Of a stretch of DNA of 64,000 nucleotides, positions 36,489-48,393 are shown piece by piece. Below the pieces are notes generated by a model that was not told the origin of the DNA, did not search any database, and saw only the letters and a list, made by a program, of their open reading frames with translations. Each line of letters opens with the position of its first letter. Position 1 is the stretch's first letter. A program made the position numbers and the translations under genes. Location: assembly GCF_019703515.2 (NCBI RefSeq), contig NC_059346.1, positions 49,893,501 to 49,957,500 on the forward strand, read 5' to 3'. The stretch is from Myxocyprinus asiaticus (taxonomy: Eukaryota > Chordata > Actinopteri > Cypriniformes > Catostomidae).

Positions 36489-37429
36489 TGCTGCCTGATG
36501 CACCTAATGAGTTCAGCGCCACGAGATGTCATGAGCATGGGCAAATATTCAGTTTACCATCTTCTCTTTCAAAAGCAACCGTTGCTCTCCTATGTATCTT
36601 GGTGAGGTGCTGATGCTTAAATCATTACTATGGCAACCAAGGTACTGTACAGTATATTCTAGATATAGACTACACTGTCTGCACAAATGCATCAGATTTC
36701 ATTACATTACAAAGTGGACAGTCAATCCTAAAGACTGCACATAAATCCTAAAGGATTATGTGCAGTGTAAACAAAGACTAAGGAAATGGTAGCGCTAGGA
36801 TTAGCATAGCATACTTCTTCTAATGCAAGAAAATGTTTTATCTTTTCTACAAAGGGATTATCAATCCTGGCAGTGTTGCCACAATTGTCCCCAGCTTTTG
36901 AAAGCCTCTTTCCAATGTACATGATGTTGAGTTTATTGGTCCATACAAGACAACTGTAGATTAAATCAGGTGGCATGCAGCTAGCATCAGAGGGGGTTGC
37001 AAGCTTTGACCATTTCAAACATAGGCTGAGAAGAAACGGCACTGACGTGATGCTTGTGTTCTTGTCACCCAATAACAAGCCTGAGTTTGACAGTTGCCTT
37101 CCTGTCCTCACTGATTAAAAGAACAGCACAATGCCTTGCACCTGTTGGCAGACAAAATGAAAGCCACTCTGCCAGAGTGCTTTTAGCCACAAATGAAGTG
37201 GTGCTCTCCTTTTATATTCAGGAAGTATTTATCTGCCTCCAGTCAGCAACAGCCTTACGACATTTTGTCACGCCGCTAACTTCAGGGTCACTCTGACATT
37301 CCTGCTCTGGCTCTGACATTCCAGCTTTTTTAAATGAAGAGGGTCTTTGATACACATGATCTGAATTATACACTTAAGACAATATGTTGTCCTCATGGAC
37401 CTTTCAAAATCACTCAGTAACACCTCAAC

Positions 37430-37818
37430 CCATGAACAGTTCATCCCTCCACCAGAGGGAGCCGTCACCTGAGTTTTAGTGGCACTTCCTGTTTGTATTC
37501 TCACTTCCTGTTTGTAGCTTTATAAGCCATGTGCTTCACTGAACACATTGCAAAGTATTGCTAGTTTACCCTGCCTTACCAAGCGTTTTTCCATTGCCAT
37601 TGTTTCTTGGACCATTGCCTGTTTTTCTGGATTTACTGCTTTTTGGATTACCCTTTGTTTTGTTTGCCTGGTTGGACTGTCTATTTGGTTTATTGGATTT
37701 ATCTGCCTGCTTTATGACTATGTCTCTCTGCCTGCTGTTTTGGATTGTTTGCTTGTGTCTCTTTTAATAAACTTCCTGCACATGGATCCTAACACCGTCT
37801 CCATGGCCAGTTCGTTAC
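37430..37818 (+). repeat. Solo LTR-like segment (Ty3/gypsy type)
   Basis: A TATAA-like box (TTTATAAGCC near 37520), a pyrimidine-rich body, AATAAA near 37766, then CTTCCTGCACATGGATCC and CCAGTTCGTTACACA at the right end. This order of TATA, polyadenylation signal and conserved 3' end resembles fish gypsy LTRs. Frames through it are hydrophobic by composition and not taken as genes. The left border is uncertain. Confidence 0.45.
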
Positions 37819-37894
37819 ACACTCCAGCCATTAAATAAAATAACAGCCCTTGATTTCTCTACAAGCTTCAATCTTTTGGACATGAATGTGAAAC

Positions 37895-38060
37895 TGTAAT
37901 ATTCACACAAAAATGAAAATTCTGTCATTTCTTCACCCTCATGTTGTTTCATCCCCATAAGCTAAAGCTTTGAAATGTACTCCTAAAGTTGTATGGATTA
38001 CAAACATAGCACATGGACACCATCTGACATCAAACCTCATTGGTTCTTGTGTCTCTTGAT
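37895..38060. repeat. 5' half of the AAAGGGATAG-type TIR repeat
   Basis: Contains CACAAAAATGAAAATTCTGT followed by TTCACCCTCATGTTGTTTC, characteristic words of the left half of this repeat. Confidence 0.5.
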
Positions 38061-38107
38061 GCAGTACATCTTATAGTCTAATTTAGTTTGAGAGCTACAA
38101 ATCTCTG

Positions 38108-38463
38108 ACCCACTTTATATTAGGTGGCCTTAACTACTATGTTCTGAACCATTTGATACAATGTACTTATTATGTACATACATTTTGTTGCATTGCAATT
38201 ACATTTAAAGTACTTGCATTTAATTACATTTGTAGTTACACTGCTAACTTTACCCCTAACACAACCCTTACCCCAAAACCTAACTCTAACCCCTAATCCT
38301 AACCCTTACCCTACTCTTACTCCTAAACCTACCCGTACCTCAACCTCAGTAGCAGCAAATGTGGGAATTTTGCAGAACAACATGTAGTTACACAGTAAAT
38401 ACATAGTATTGTATGTGTTTAATGTTAGTACATAGTAGTTAAGGCCACCTAATATATAATGTG
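38108..38463. mobile_element. MITE with telomere-like core, copy C
   Basis: CCCACTTTATATTAGGTGGC and the inverted GCCACCTAATATATAATG bound the copy. The core at 38250-38345 is a CCTAAC/CCTTACC array of about 95 bases. This is the copy with the best-matching arms. Confidence 0.85.
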
Positions 38464-38555
38464 TGACCAAAATCAAATTTGTAACTGAGAGGGGATGGTT
38501 GTCAGTGAATAAGGACTTAAATTTTGCCATGTTCCTAACACAAAGCTTTCGCATG

Positions 38556-38850
38556 GCTTAAAGGGATAGTTTACCTAAAAATGCTAATTCTCTCATTGAT
38601 TTGATTTGAGCATAAATAACAACTAAGAATTGGAATATGATGCATGGACTACTTTTATGACACTTTTGGGTGCTTTTTTAAGCTTTAAAGTGAGTCACTA
38701 TCAACTTCTATTGCATAGCATACATGGAACATAATGGAACATCCTTTAAAATAACTGTTCTGCAAAAGAACGAAAGTCATATGGTTTTGGACCAATATGA
38801 GGGTAAGTAAATGATGGTTGTGTAAGCTATTCCCAAGTCATAAAGCTCTT
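38556..38850. repeat. AAAGGGATAG-type TIR repeat
   Basis: Begins TTAAAGGGATAGTTTACC and contains the internal words GTCATATGGTTTTGGACC and GGGTAAGTAAATGATGG typical of the right half. Confidence 0.6.
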
Positions 38851-39929
38851 CATAAGAAAACTAAACACAACTGTGACACAATAAAACAAAAATTGTGTGA
38901 TTGTGGCTGCTATTTTTTGACTGCAGGGGTTAAGTACCTAAGTGAACTGAAGGACTGAAATGGAGTGGCAGCAGTTCGAGGAGGAGGAGGGTCATCAGTG
39001 ATGTTTATAACACAGTCTCCACAAGCACTTAGGCTGATACATTACACTAATTAAAACCAAAGGTGGTGAGGCAGAGAGCGGGTGGAAAACCATTGGATTT
39101 TAATGTGTGAACTGAAAGCAGCCACCCTCATCTGATGTTGGTCACAGGCTAAGTACAGAGCAGGAAAAAGTGCCCCGAGCTCTCACTGCAGGGCTCTGTG
39201 ACCTGCCCAAGACATTGTATAAATTAGCATTGGAGGATTCAGGGTCCTTGCTTGAAAAAATATGCGACTATGCTCCAATTAATGCTTTGAAATTATTATA
39301 AAGCAAATTCATGGCGCTCCCCTGGTGACACTCGAGAACAGAAGTGGTGGTGGCTTCTTATTAAGCACGATGCCTGCTAGTTTGCCGTGCTTATATTAAG
39401 GCAGATTTAAATATGTCTGAATGCCAAACAAGCCTTTATTAAAGCAATGGGGGCCGGGTGGAAGGCTGCACTGAAGCTAATTTGCCAATGGTCTGTAACC
39501 TTCAAGGAGACTTGAATCATCAATATAAGGCTGCATTCAGCTACTGTTAACTATTGAGGAGTGGAATAATCCTGAGCAACAATGAAGAATTCCAAGTAAA
39601 TGTCACTTGCATGATTAGTTGCAGGGGCAAAAGGTTAGATCTTTTTGCTGGACTCAGCTGCAGAGGGATGTGATGATGAATGATATTGTCATATTTAGAC
39701 AATTATGTGGAGATACAGTGTGTATTGTATATTAACTGTTCGGTGCTTAAATTTGTTTCCTAACCAAAGGATAATTTTTAGATTTTTTTTATTTTTTATT
39801 CATATCCATATGAATGCTACCATAAAAAAATACAATAAAAATTCTCCCTGCTAGAAATAGCTCAAACAAGCTTAAGTGGCAAAATGGTGGTTTTACATGA
39901 TTTTTAGCTAGTTTAAGCCTATAATCCAC

Positions 39930-40055
39930 CTAAACACTGGTTTAGGTGATCTAACGGCTGGACTACCAGCTGGTGGGGACCTGGTAGGCCATCTTGGTTA
40001 ACTTGGTTAGAAATGGTAGACCACTTTGGAGCGGTTACAAACCAGCTATAAAATA
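39930..40055. repeat. CCAGC-rich dispersed repeat, copy 2
   Basis: Words CTACCAGCTGGTGG, GGTAGGCCATCTTGG and GGTAGACCACTTTGG recur within 100 bases. Confidence 0.5.
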
Positions 40056-40071
40056 CAGCTTGACTATACTA

Positions 40072-40676
40072 AATGGATAGTTTACCCCAAAATTAAAATT
40101 CTCTCATCATTTACTTACCGTTATGCTATCCCAGATGTGTTTGACTTTCTTTCTTTTGCATTTCAGCTCTGTATGTCCTCACAATGCAAGTGAATGGTAA
40201 CCAAAACTTTGAAGCTCCAAAAGCAGATACAGGCAGCACAGAAGTAATCCATAAGACTACTGTAGTTAAATCCATATCTTCAGAAGGGATATGATAGGTG
40301 TGGGTGAGAAACAGATCAATATTTAAGTCTTTTTTTACTAAACATTCTCCTCCCTGCCCAGTAGGTGGCGATATGCACAAAGAATATGAATCTCAAAAAA
40401 CAAAATAAGAAGAATGTGAAAGTGAAAGTGGAGATTGATAGTAAAAAATGACTTAAATATTGATCTGTTTCTCACCCACACTTATCATATCTCTTCTGAA
40501 GATATAGATTTAACCACTGGAGTCATATGGACTACTTTTATGCTGCCTTTATGTGCTTTTGGAGCACATAAAAAAGTATTTTTGTGTTCTGTAGAAGAAA
40601 GAAAGTCATACGCATCATACACATCATGAGTATATGAGGAAATAATTTTTATTTTTGGGTGAACTATACATTAAGG
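40072..40676. mobile_element. AAAGGGATAG-type MITE, full length and palindromic
   Basis: The left end ATGGATAGTTTACCCCAAAA is mirrored by TTTTTGGGTGAACTATACAT on the right. The interior also pairs: ATCTTCAGAAGGGATATGAT near 40275 and CTTCTGAAGATATAG near 40494 lie in inverted relation. No coding motif. Confidence 0.75.
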
Positions 40677-40954
40677 CAGTATGACCTGTTTTTTGTTTTC
40701 TTCAGCAGTGGAGACTTATTATTTTAAAAGTCATTCATGACCTAAGTTTCATGATCTAAGACTTTCATAAAAACTTTTAGCAATTAATTATAATTTATTT
40801 TGTTCTATAAGAGATATAACCCTTTAGATATAATTCTGATAAAAAAAAAAATATATACCATATGATTTACCAAAATATCTAGACCATTGAGATAACTAGA
40901 GTAAATCATAATTATTCAAGAAGGTATGGAAAACAATAAAGGAATCAAGTATAC

Positions 40955-41149
40955 CTGCTTAAGAGCGGAGAGAGTCTGCAGGCCAGTTGCCTTGGCAACC
41001 ATAGTATGGCTGTTGCCTGGGCTTGGTTGAAGATTAAGTGCCAGTCCTGAGATGGCATGAACATGTAGCTCCATTATGGACACTTTCTCGTCTACCACAG
41101 AGAACTGCGTTTCACCCAACACCGCCTCCACTGCAAGTGGGGATTCAAC
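40955..41149 (-). CDS. tmem132e: tmem132e-like gene, internal ectodomain exon (third in window)
   Basis: This 195-bp exon encodes exactly 65 residues in phase 0, starting VESPLAVEAVLGET and ending LQTLSALKQ. The blocks VDEKVSIMELHVHAISGL and MVAKATGLQTL fit the family. On the minus strand the acceptor is GGTTTCAG before GTTGAATCC and the donor is AAGCAG followed by GTATAC. The preceding exon ends in phase 0 with LK, giving a continuous join TLK-VESP, and the next exon begins EASLSIW in phase 0. The introns on either side are 5345 bp (41150-46494) and 7621 bp (33334-40954). This part is the membrane-proximal Ig-like region of the ectodomain. No stop or frameshift is visible. Confidence 0.93.
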
Positions 41150-42234
41150 CTGAAACCAACAAAATTTTAAAGTTGAATATCTGTCAGACAATGAAGGTGT
41201 AAATAAAGGGAAAAGGACACAAAATTATGCAGGGTGTGAGGATATAAAACAAGATTCTACATTTAGTGGGTAATCACACATATTCAAGATACAGCTCACT
41301 GAGCAAAGCAAACATGGGAAAATAGACCTTTTCTCAAGAGAATGGCCAGTAGTCCAAAGCCCTCTACTTTCACACAAATCATCCACCTGACACTTCAAAC
41401 CCATTATGTCACCTTTTCCTCACCTCCTACCACCGTTAAAGGTCACCAGGGACTTACCGAGTGAGAAGTCAAGTGGGACGGCACTACTAGGAGCACCAGA
41501 GAATTTATTAATGTCTTTCTCTTGTGAACCTTTGCAATTCCAAGAGCAATGCAGTTCCAAGTCAGGTGAATTGAGCATTGATTTAAAGGAATGTTTTGTA
41601 TTTCTCTTTTTATAATTGAGTTTTTTTGTTAGTTTTTTTGCATCAAGAAAGACATAATAAGATATGATATAGATAATCAGATGTTGCTTCAGAATGTTCA
41701 TGTACTGAAATTGACCCCATGTTGCTTAATAACTGACAAGTGCCATCCACCATTAGACATTTTGGCATCAATTCAAATGTGTTTAACTTTTCCTATGGTG
41801 CTAATGATTGCGCAAGCAGCCTCAGAGACATGCTTTCTGGTCCTATGGAAACCAGGAAGTAATCACGCTCATATAAATAATGGTGAACACGATTTTACTT
41901 CGATTTTAACTTCACTTTCGGTTAAGTTTAGGGGTGGGTTTTGGGTTTCGGAGGAGGATTAACAAAATATGCATTTCTGTTTACTATTACCTTATTTACA
42001 AATACAAATGCAACTAACTTTTGGTGCCACCCTGTGGACATCTCACCTCAACAACACACAGCTTTGGCCACAAGGGGCAGTGGTTCAAATTTCGGTGTAA
42101 ACGGACCAATTTCAGCAGCAGAACTTTCGACCTTCTGCCACCAAATTCACAGTGTGACCAGCTGGGGAAATACAAAAATCTTGGATGAATTTTAAAATCA
42201 GAATGAACCGTTCGTGAATTCTCATCTTGAGGTG

Positions 42235-42397
42235 GTGAGGTGAGGTGTAGTAGTGGGCTAAAGACAGAACTGGTAAGCAGAAGGTTGCCAGTTCATTCCC
42301 CACAGCCAACACCATTGTGTCCTTCAGCAAGGGGGGATTGCCCCTGTAATAAATGCACTGTAAGTCACTTTGGATAAAAGTGTCTGCCAAATGCATA

Positions 42398-42420
<23 letters not shown>
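42235..42420 (+). repeat. tRNA-derived SINE with A tail
   Basis: The head shows an A-box-like stretch (GTAGTGGGCTAAAGACA) and a B box (GGTTGCCAGTTCATTCC), followed by the conserved tail CACTGTAAGTCACTTTGGAT and GTCTGCCAAATGCAT shared by several fish SINEs, then more than 20 A. It sits in a tmem132e intron, antisense to the gene. Confidence 0.85.
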
Positions 42421-42428
<8 letters not shown>

Positions 42429-43040
42429 CTTGCAATTGCCAAAACTCTTCCATATCTTCCAATGTGACAAGGTTTGGCTGGTTAGCATGGGCAGTTAGCC
42501 TATGTTGGCAGATGACATAACTACACCATAATTTTTCTGGTGCATTTTTTCTCAATTCAAAAGTAGCGTATTTTCTGACAAAATATATTTGAAACATTTC
42601 ATTACATTTTTGTAGATGTTTTTTGTAAATTTTTGGAGGGCTCTTAAAAGTGTGAAATAGATTTATATTTGTTCCTATCTGCTGCCTTTGACGTTACAAT
42701 TCATGCACTGACAATAGTCTCAAGTGTTTTTGTGACTAGGCAAAAAATAAATAATAAATCAGAATAATAATAAAACACACAGGCCAGAACTGAGTGCCTG
42801 TGAGCAAAGAAGGCAACAAGCAGGTCCCATATTTTGGAATGGGAACTGCGGCAGCCGAGTAACTGCCATTGAGAATAAAGGAAATACTAATGGATAGCTT
42901 TCTCCAGGTATTTTGAACCTCCTTGATCTCTACACTGCAAACAATGTTTGAAGAAGAATTATTTAAACTACAACATGTTAACAGAAACAAAGAGCACTGT
43001 ACAACTGGCAATAGTAGGAAGATGTTTTTGCTTTTAGATT

Positions 43041-43066
43041 AAAAATAAATAAATAAATAAATAAAT
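43041..43066. repeat. (AAAT)n microsatellite
   Basis: Six AAAT units. Confidence 0.9.
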
Positions 43067-45599
43067 TACGATATTTGCAACACTGAGGTCGGAGCACATT
43101 ATCTTATATTTTTAATTACAGCTATTCCAAACCAAGAACAATAATATTGCCTTCATGTAATTGGATTAATCACTGTTGAGTCAGAGCTGAGTGGTCTTGA
43201 TAATTTACCCCAATAAAGTCCATTATGACTTTTAACGTTGTTCAAAAATCTGCATCATCCTCTGTAGCAAACACTTTCATCGGACCCGCAATTACCTTGT
43301 TCTTCAAAAATACCCATCTCTGGCTAAAAGCTCTTGCGACTGATGTAGTTTTATGAACTAACCATGGTGCTGATTATACACTTACATCTGTGAAGTAGCC
43401 CTGCTCAGTTTTCTTTCAGCATAAAAAGCCTATCCAGGCCTTTTCAGCTCTCTCTCACGTCACTGTAGAGAGCTGAATTCTGGCATCTTCTATTCCAGCA
43501 TAGACTTGTGACTCATATGTCCCAGATGTACACTGTTTGTCTCCCAATCAGCTAATGTTTTGGAACAGCCTGTTCCAGTTCAATAACCATCCAGTCCTAT
43601 ACATTTGCCTCTTCCCTTCTTCAGTTGGAAAGGGTTGTAGCCCAGGGGGCAGAAAAGGCAGATGAATGTATAATTGAACTGAACTGTTTTGTTCCTGCAT
43701 ATTTTATTTCTTAAGTTGAAGGGAAGCTTCAAATATGCATTGCATTTGAAGAAGAGAATAGGAATGACAGATAAAGAGAGACACACAAAGAGAGAAACAA
43801 CAAATTCTTGCCAGAATAGCTTATTTGTTTTGTATCCAGGAAGTTGCAATTAGTTTTATTATACTTGCTGATATACTGGCTTTTGATGTTTGCATTATAA
43901 CAACTAGAGCTTTGGATGCTTGAACAGAGTGCTTTCAAAGGCTACAAAGGAACTGCCTAGTCCTCCAGACATAATTACAATAGCTGGTAGACCTAGCAAG
44001 TCAAGTAAGTCATATGAAATACATACAATCAGGCCTGGAGGGTTTGTATTGCATACTTGATATTTCTTTAGAAGGATTTTTAGGAGCATAACAGATCAGC
44101 TAATGCCTGGAATGGGTTAACAATGCTTTCTGCTGTTCATTAGATCCAATGTTTCATTAGAAATGTTCAAAGCTGTACGTTGGCGTATCTTTGTGCTCAG
44201 GTCATAGTGAATGAGTGGAGGACGAACACTGTGGAACAGAATAAGATCAAAGACCAGCCAAATAAACTAAAAAAGCCCTGATATGCTAGACTTATAAACA
44301 ACATTATTCATACCTTTCTCGATGCTTTGCTTTTTGGGATGTGAAAAGATGCTTTTGTGCTCAGTGTCATTTATTTTCAGCTCATATCCAGCAAAAACAT
44401 TCAGCATATTCTAGTTCTGCACTGACTATTCATTATTAATAACCTTTGCAGTTTCTCCCAGTTTAATTAGCAAATTTTATTTTTTATGCACAATTTTGTT
44501 TATTGGATAAAAGAGACACTAAACCAAACCACCAGACACATTGAAGAGGTGTAATCAAGCAGCCATGAATAAACAAAACTCACAGTTTGGACACAATGAA
44601 CTGATTTTGTATTGATTCAATGGGGATAAAACTTTGCTTTAAAATTTGTTTCCACCAATTTAATCTGAAGTTTTGTAACAGACAGATCATTCTCTTCCCA
44701 AACATCCTAGATTATGAATCATACAGTGGGACAAAATATCCATATAAATATTTTTCAATTCATATTGAAGGGGTATTAAAAGATAGAGCCTACTTTGAAG
44801 GATCTAATTTTGGGGATGTCGATTAGACATCCTTATTGATTTTAACTGTAAACTATGTTCCTATACTTAGCAATCTGTCTCTTTGAAAACGATTAGCTAA
44901 TAATGTTGACTCTGGACCAAGAGAAACTTTTATCCCAAAGCATGGAGAGGAACTAGTAGTTAGAAGAGCATAACTTCATCAGTCTTCAATCCCATTTACT
45001 GTTACAGTGTCTATAAAATAATGTCAGTGATGCAAGTGAAAGTAAAGTTTATACTTGGCTATAAGAGAAAATAAAAGGGATTGAATGATAGTCTCTTGGA
45101 CATTTCACATTGCATCCTGACAGGTAAAAAGCCATGAGTAAAAACCAGTGTCTAATAACATTGGATGAAGTCATTTTTCAAAAGACGATGTTGTAATAAA
45201 ACAAAACTAAATAGTGATATAGTCGTATGTTAATATGGTAATGAGAGTTTCCCAAAACACCTTTTTCATCCATCCACACACTCTCTGATTAATTAATCAA
45301 TCTTGCCTTTATGCTAGGAACAAAATGTTTTTTTTAAATAAAGTGAACTGTACGATTCGCCACTCACAGTTTGGAACACATTTTGTAACGCAGTTCATTT
45401 CATGTCTAACAACACTTTGTAAATATAAATATTACATTTGTATGAATTGTACGCTGCCTATTTTCACTAGTAATTACAGTCATTGTGCCTTTCACTGAAT
45501 TGCTGTACTGAAAGAGAGGAAAAATAAGCTTCAAATGGACTGAATGAAATGTTAACTTACAAAAGTGTAACAATTAGTGATTTGCATGTATTTTATATA

Positions 45600-46213
45600 C
45601 ATCGATCAGCCACAACAATAAAACCACCTGCCTAATAATGTGTAGGTCCCCCTTGTGCCGCCAAAACTGCGCCAACCCGCATCTCAGAATAGCATTCTGA
45701 GAATATATTCTTCTCACCACAATTGTACAGTGTGGTTATCTGAGTTACCATAGACTTTGTCTGTTTGAAACAGTCTGGCTGTTCTCTGTTGACCTCTCTC
45801 ATCAAAAAGGCGTTTTCATGCACAGAACTGCCACTCACTGGATGTTTTTTGATTTTGGCACCATTCGGAGTAAATTCTAGAGACTGTTGTGCGTGAAAAT
45901 CCCAGGAGATCAGCAGTTACAGAAATACTCAAACCAGCCCATCTGGCACCAACAATAATGCCACGTCCAAAAACTGATACCAATTTTTTTCCCTATTCTG
46001 ATGGTTGATGTGAACATTAACAGAAGCTCCTGACCTGTATCTGCATGATTTTATGCACTGCACTGCTGCCACACAATTGGCTGATTAGATAATAGCATGG
46101 ATGATTATTGGTGCCAGATGGGTTGGATTCTGAGAAGCAGGTTGGCACTATTTTGGCGGCACGAGGGGGACCTCGGCAGGCAGGTGGTTTTAATGTTGGG
46201 GCTGATCGGTGTA
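45600..46213. mobile_element. Non-autonomous Tc1-type element
   Basis: The left end ATCGATCAGCCACAACAATA followed by AAACCACCTGCCTAAT is mirrored by GCAGGTGGTTTTAATGTTGG and GCTGATCGGTGTAT on the right. The repeat matches the right end of the transposase-bearing relic at 14474-15360, which therefore belongs to the same family. The interior is derived from the element's sequence but lacks DDE motifs. Confidence 0.88.
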
Positions 46214-46494
46214 TATTCCAGTTATACATTTTTGTATGTAATTTTATAGAGATACATTTAACTGCAGTTTGTGGCTTAAGGTTTGTAAAAGTATGGCAAA
46301 AGGGGTGTAAAAATAAATATTGGTTATCGTATCGGCCTCGAATTTCTTAATCAGTGCGCCCCTAATAGTAACGCAATTCCATTTACCAAACCATACCAAA
46401 AATGTTACCACAGAACTTTGACACAAAATGAACTGTGAGGAATCTGAATTGTTACACCCCTAATTTATACATCCTATTCATTTTTCTATTCTAC

Positions 46495-46771
46495 CTTGAG
46501 AGTGGATGATCCGAGCTCATTTGCCATTAGCACAGTCCTGTCCACCAGCTCGGCCACCCTGGCATCCACCACCTTCAAAGAGTCCTGCACCAGCTCTGTC
46601 ACATCCACCTGCCAGTCAGGGCCCAGCATAGTGATCATCTGGTTTGTGCCTTCAGTAGATGTAGTGTGGAACTGGGTCAGAACCTTCACCTGGGCTCTCT
46701 GGTACTGCAGTGTACATCCCCGGCTCACTTTACGTTCATCTTCATCATCATCATCACTGTCTCTGGCCATT
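46495..46771 (-). CDS. tmem132e: tmem132e-like gene, internal ectodomain exon (second in window)
   Basis: This 277-bp exon contributes one base to a split Arg codon and then 92 codons, beginning MARDSDDDDEDERKVSRGC. It contains the family blocks SRGCTLQYQRA, VKVLTQF and LGPDWQVDVTELV and ends SSTLK. The region just after an acidic stretch corresponds to a bacterial-Ig-like (BIG2-type) part of the TMEM132 ectodomain. On the minus strand the acceptor is CTCCTCAG before AATGGCC, and the donor is CTCAAG followed by GTAGAA. The open frame continues past both splice sites, so the edges rest on splice signals and on phase agreement with neighbours. The intron to the previous exon is 46772-53017 (6246 bp) and holds a TIR element, a TTAA MITE and a telomere-core MITE. 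The acidic DSDDDDED run is an exposed linker rather than a catalytic feature. Confidence 0.92.
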
Positions 46772-47799
46772 CTGAGGAGATCATTGTTAGAAGAGATCAT
46801 TGTGATTTTCATTAAAGATATTTTGATTTCTAAAGAAGAATGATATGGTTGTATAAGATTTTGCAGGCTATTTCATAATTTACTTCCATTCCTACAGATG
46901 CACAGGAGGAAGGGTACACAAGCACGTGTAGAATTTTGGAATTTTGTTGTATACTAAAGTTCAATTTGTATAGCAAAATTGTGCAACGCTAATAGAGGAA
47001 CTGAATGTCACACATTGACCTCTTGGTGGAAAAAAACACATGTTGAAAACTCTTATTTGGTGGTTTCACATAATTCTGTTATACAAAATACAAAGTTTAA
47101 AAGAATGCAAACTTCAGTTAAGAGAAAAGCTGCACTGAACTCGGTTTTGGTAAGAGGACCGTCCCTTTACACCAGTAGGCATTTTAATGAAATTTACTAT
47201 GTCTATGCCAATTATAATATCTTTAGCTAAGTACACAGTTATCAAATTTAGTTTCTTTTCAGTTGCAAGTTGCTTTATAAAAGCTCAGGTAGAGCATGGC
47301 GCTAGCAACATCAAGGTCATGGAAAACAATTATTTTGTGTTGAGGTAAATATAGCAAAAAAAGATTAAGAACTTTCTACATTGAATAAGTTAAAGTGTGA
47401 ACTTGAAAATATTAAGTAATTTCTACATTTGTACTCAATTCAAGCATGTAAAAATGAATGCTCTAGCTTATAATTAAATATTATTTATAATTGTTTGTTA
47501 TCATTACAATGCATAATCATGTACCAATCCTAAAGTAGAAAACCTTGTCATATTTATTTGCTGATGAGTAAATTTTACAGGTAAATTAAATAAGTAAATT
47601 AACTTGCTGGTGTTCCCAGCATGCGCTGGGCTTGAATAATTAATGTGCGTGTATTGTTTCTCTGTTTGCATGTTTATTTAAACCATTTTTATTGTTGATT
47701 TTGTTGTTACATTTAGGAAGTCTGAAGTTCATTTTTTACTCAAAATTACCCATTCATGGTCAAAAAATGATCTGTTGATTATCTGTTGTTTTGTGCACC

Positions 47800-48393
47800 A
47801 GCAACCCATTCTCACTCCTAAGGTGTCAAATACTGCATGAGCGAGAGCCAATGGCATTTATCGTCTCGATGTGGCAGTTTTTTAATGTGTTAGAACAAGT
47901 TGAGAGTGGGATGTGTTACGGTGGTGACAGGGGACCACGATTGTGGAATAAAAGCTTAAATTTGGGTCTATTCTTCACACAAAGCGATCGGAAGACATGG
48001 AATACATCCAGAACCGAACAGGTCACTTCAGCAGAGCAGAATGTGTACAGAACACAATGGATTAAACATTAACCACTGCAAACTAATAAATGTTGCTGAT
48101 TAAACATTACAATTGTGATAAATGTGTCTGATTTCAAACATACTGAAAAGCATACTGAAACATATCATTTCAGAATGACAAAATTATACCCCAACAAATA
48201 ATTTCCCAATGATAAAAATCGGATGCACTTCACGTCAATCTTTGATGACGAAGGTTTCTCATTGAAAGCAATGCGCTTGCTGGAGGCATCGGAAACTGAC
48301 GCCAAAGGCTGCTTTTGGCGTCCCGCTGTTGACACGCTGGGCTCTTGCACAAGCGGCAGTATCTGACGCCTCAGGAGTGAGAACGGGTTGGCA
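47800..48393. mobile_element. TIR element, unassigned, about 590 bp
   Basis: GCAACCCATTCTCACTCCTA and AGGTGTCAAATACTGC on the left match, in inverted form, GCAGTATCTGACGCCTCAGG and AGTGAGAACGGGTTGG on the right (about 37 bases, five or so mismatches). The interior has no transposase motif. Confidence 0.75.

Larger units (their letters stand above)
33334..40954 (-). other. Intron between the third and last visible tmem132e exons
   Basis: The intron runs on the minus strand from GT at 40954-40953 to AG at 33335-33334 and is 7621 bp long. It holds a Tc1 relic (33950-35553), a solo LTR-like segment (37430-37818), a telomere-core MITE (38108-38463) and several copies of a TIR repeat starting AAAGGGATAG. 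The stretch 33500-33920 contains a 67-codon plus-strand frame that I do not recognise. The stretch 38860-39880 shows no feature I can name. Confidence 0.8.
41150..46494 (-). other. Intron between the second and third visible tmem132e exons
   Basis: This 5345-bp intron contains a tRNA-derived SINE (42235-42420) with a long A tail, an AAAT microsatellite near 43041-43066 and a Tc1-related MITE (45600-46213). A stretch at 41860-42180 has the character of a dispersed repeat, but I cannot assign it to a class. Between 42430 and 45600 I see AT-rich sequence without coding or repeat structure that I can support. Confidence 0.75.

Noticed and set aside
37548..37838. Hydrophobic protein of about 96 residues
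   Set aside because: Two overlapping frames are both hydrophobic because the DNA is pyrimidine-rich; the segment has LTR-like signals.
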